From positions 1 through 64,000 of the forward strand of contig URJS01000002.1 in the NCBI GenBank assembly GCA_900548205.1: a stretch of DNA of 64,000 bases, given 5' to 3'. This document shows positions 63,656 through 64,000 of the stretch, piece by piece. Positions within the stretch are counted from its first letter, which is position 1, and each line of letters starts with the position of its first letter. The translations under genes and the position numbers were made by a program. This stretch comes from an uncultured Roseburia sp. Its GTDB lineage: Bacteria > Bacillota > Clostridia > Lachnospirales > Lachnospiraceae. The notes under the pieces are model-generated. The model saw nothing but the letters and a program-made list of their open reading frames with translations, ran no database searches and was not told where the DNA came from.

Positions 63656-63711
63656 TAAAAAAATTCCTTTTCGTGATACATGTACTTTATTCTGTACAAC
63701 GAAAAGGAATT
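63656..63711 (-). terminator. larE terminator
   Basis: AATTCCTTTTCGT and ACGAAAAGGAATT (63662-63674 and 63699-63711) pair over 13 bases, extended inside by TGTAC/GTACA, and seven T residues follow on the minus strand. It begins 5 bases after the larE stop and abuts the nifS promoter. Confidence 0.88.
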
Positions 63712-63715
63712 TTCC

Positions 63716-64000
63716 TTATTTCTCTATCCCGTCATTCATGCTTCCCATCCGATAACCGCCCAGATCAAGCGTCGCATAGGCAAAGCCGATATTTTTTAAT
63801 TTCTCCTGAATCCTCTGGCAAAGCTCCTGCGAAAGTATCTTCGGAAAATCGTCTGCGCCAAGCTCGATCCGCGCAAGGACACGCGCCGCGTCATTTCCAT
63901 GCATCCGCACACGCACCTGACGAAAACCCAGCTCAAACAAAAACTGCTCTGCCTCATCGACCATTGCAAGCTTTTCTGCCGTGATCTGCTCCCCGTATAC
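63716..64000 (-). CDS. larE: LarE sulfur transferase, C-terminal part
   Basis: The 94 codons at the window edge are the end of a LarE protein, which sacrifices its own cysteine sulfur to build the nickel-pincer cofactor of lactate racemase. The recognisable parts are YGEQITAEKLAMVDEAEQFL, RVRMHGNDAARV and the closing ATLDLGGYRMGSMND. The start is outside the window, so completeness cannot be judged. The strong terminator downstream shows it is a separate unit from nifS. Confidence 0.82.
   Translation of the reverse strand, partial: VYGEQITAEKLAMVDEAEQFLFELGFRQVRVRMHGNDAARVLARIELGADDFPKILSQELCQRIQEKLKNIGFAYATLDLGGYRMGSMNDGIEK

Overview
The window reads as a chromosome segment of an anaerobic Gram-positive of the class Clostridia, most likely family Lachnospiraceae. 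The grounds are the order ackA / yceD / rpmF / plsX / acpP / rnc / smc / ftsY, the hrcA-grpE-dnaK-dnaJ heat-shock cluster under a CIRCE operator, a complete [FeFe]-hydrogenase maturation set (hydE, hydF, hydG and the TM1266-type regulator), a PurO-type IMP cyclohydrolase beside a single-domain AICAR transformylase, strong AGGAGG ribosome binding sites and sigma-A promoters with 17-base spacers. No 16S gene is present, so the genus is not claimed. About 90% of the DNA is coding and most genes lie on the minus strand.

Layout. 1-12.7 kb: a small membrane protein, ilvA, then (reading leftward) ackA, yceD, rpmF, a DUF624 gene, plsX, acpP, rnc, smc, ftsY; tmcAL is divergent from ackA. 12.7-26.5 kb: the last two purine-synthesis steps, a CgeB-like glycosyltransferase, the UPF0210/UPF0237 pair, a WalJ-like hydrolase, an FtsA/PilM-like gene that looks split by a frameshift, coaE, polA, an M24 aminopeptidase and a thioesterase. 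26.5-31 kb: a translationally coupled lipoteichoic-acid-synthase-like and YfhO pair, whose terminator holds the ribosome binding site of a 33-residue protein. 31-35.4 kb: a 48-residue protein, tRNA-Leu(CAA), a CNNM/CorC transporter behind a leader with a terminator, a double hemerythrin, a small HTH regulator with an unrecognised partner, and an HD hydrolase. 35.4-39.7 kb: an operon of MTA/SAH-nucleosidase-like enzyme, hybrid histidine kinase and HD hydrolase, divergent from luxS. 39.9-45 kb: the heat-shock cluster. 45.3-49.8 kb: a MacAB-like ABC exporter with a palindrome over its promoter, then nudC. 49.8-54 kb: hydrogenase maturation. 54-57.3 kb: an ABC-F protein behind an attenuator-type leader with a 7-codon upstream ORF, and a frameshifted MFS gene. 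57.3-64 kb: hemW, lepA, cysK, an Rrf2 regulator, nifU, nifS (with a palindrome at the promoter) and the end of larE.

The most notable items are not protein families. They are a dispersed ~45-bp hairpin repeat present in four copies with one compensatory base change; a second repeat seen twice; two candidate transcription-attenuation leaders; a terminator whose 3' arm is the ribosome binding site of a small gene; palindromic operators at the HTH, exporter and nifS promoters; and two frame breaks. No CRISPR array, insertion sequence, prophage, rRNA or large resistance island was seen.
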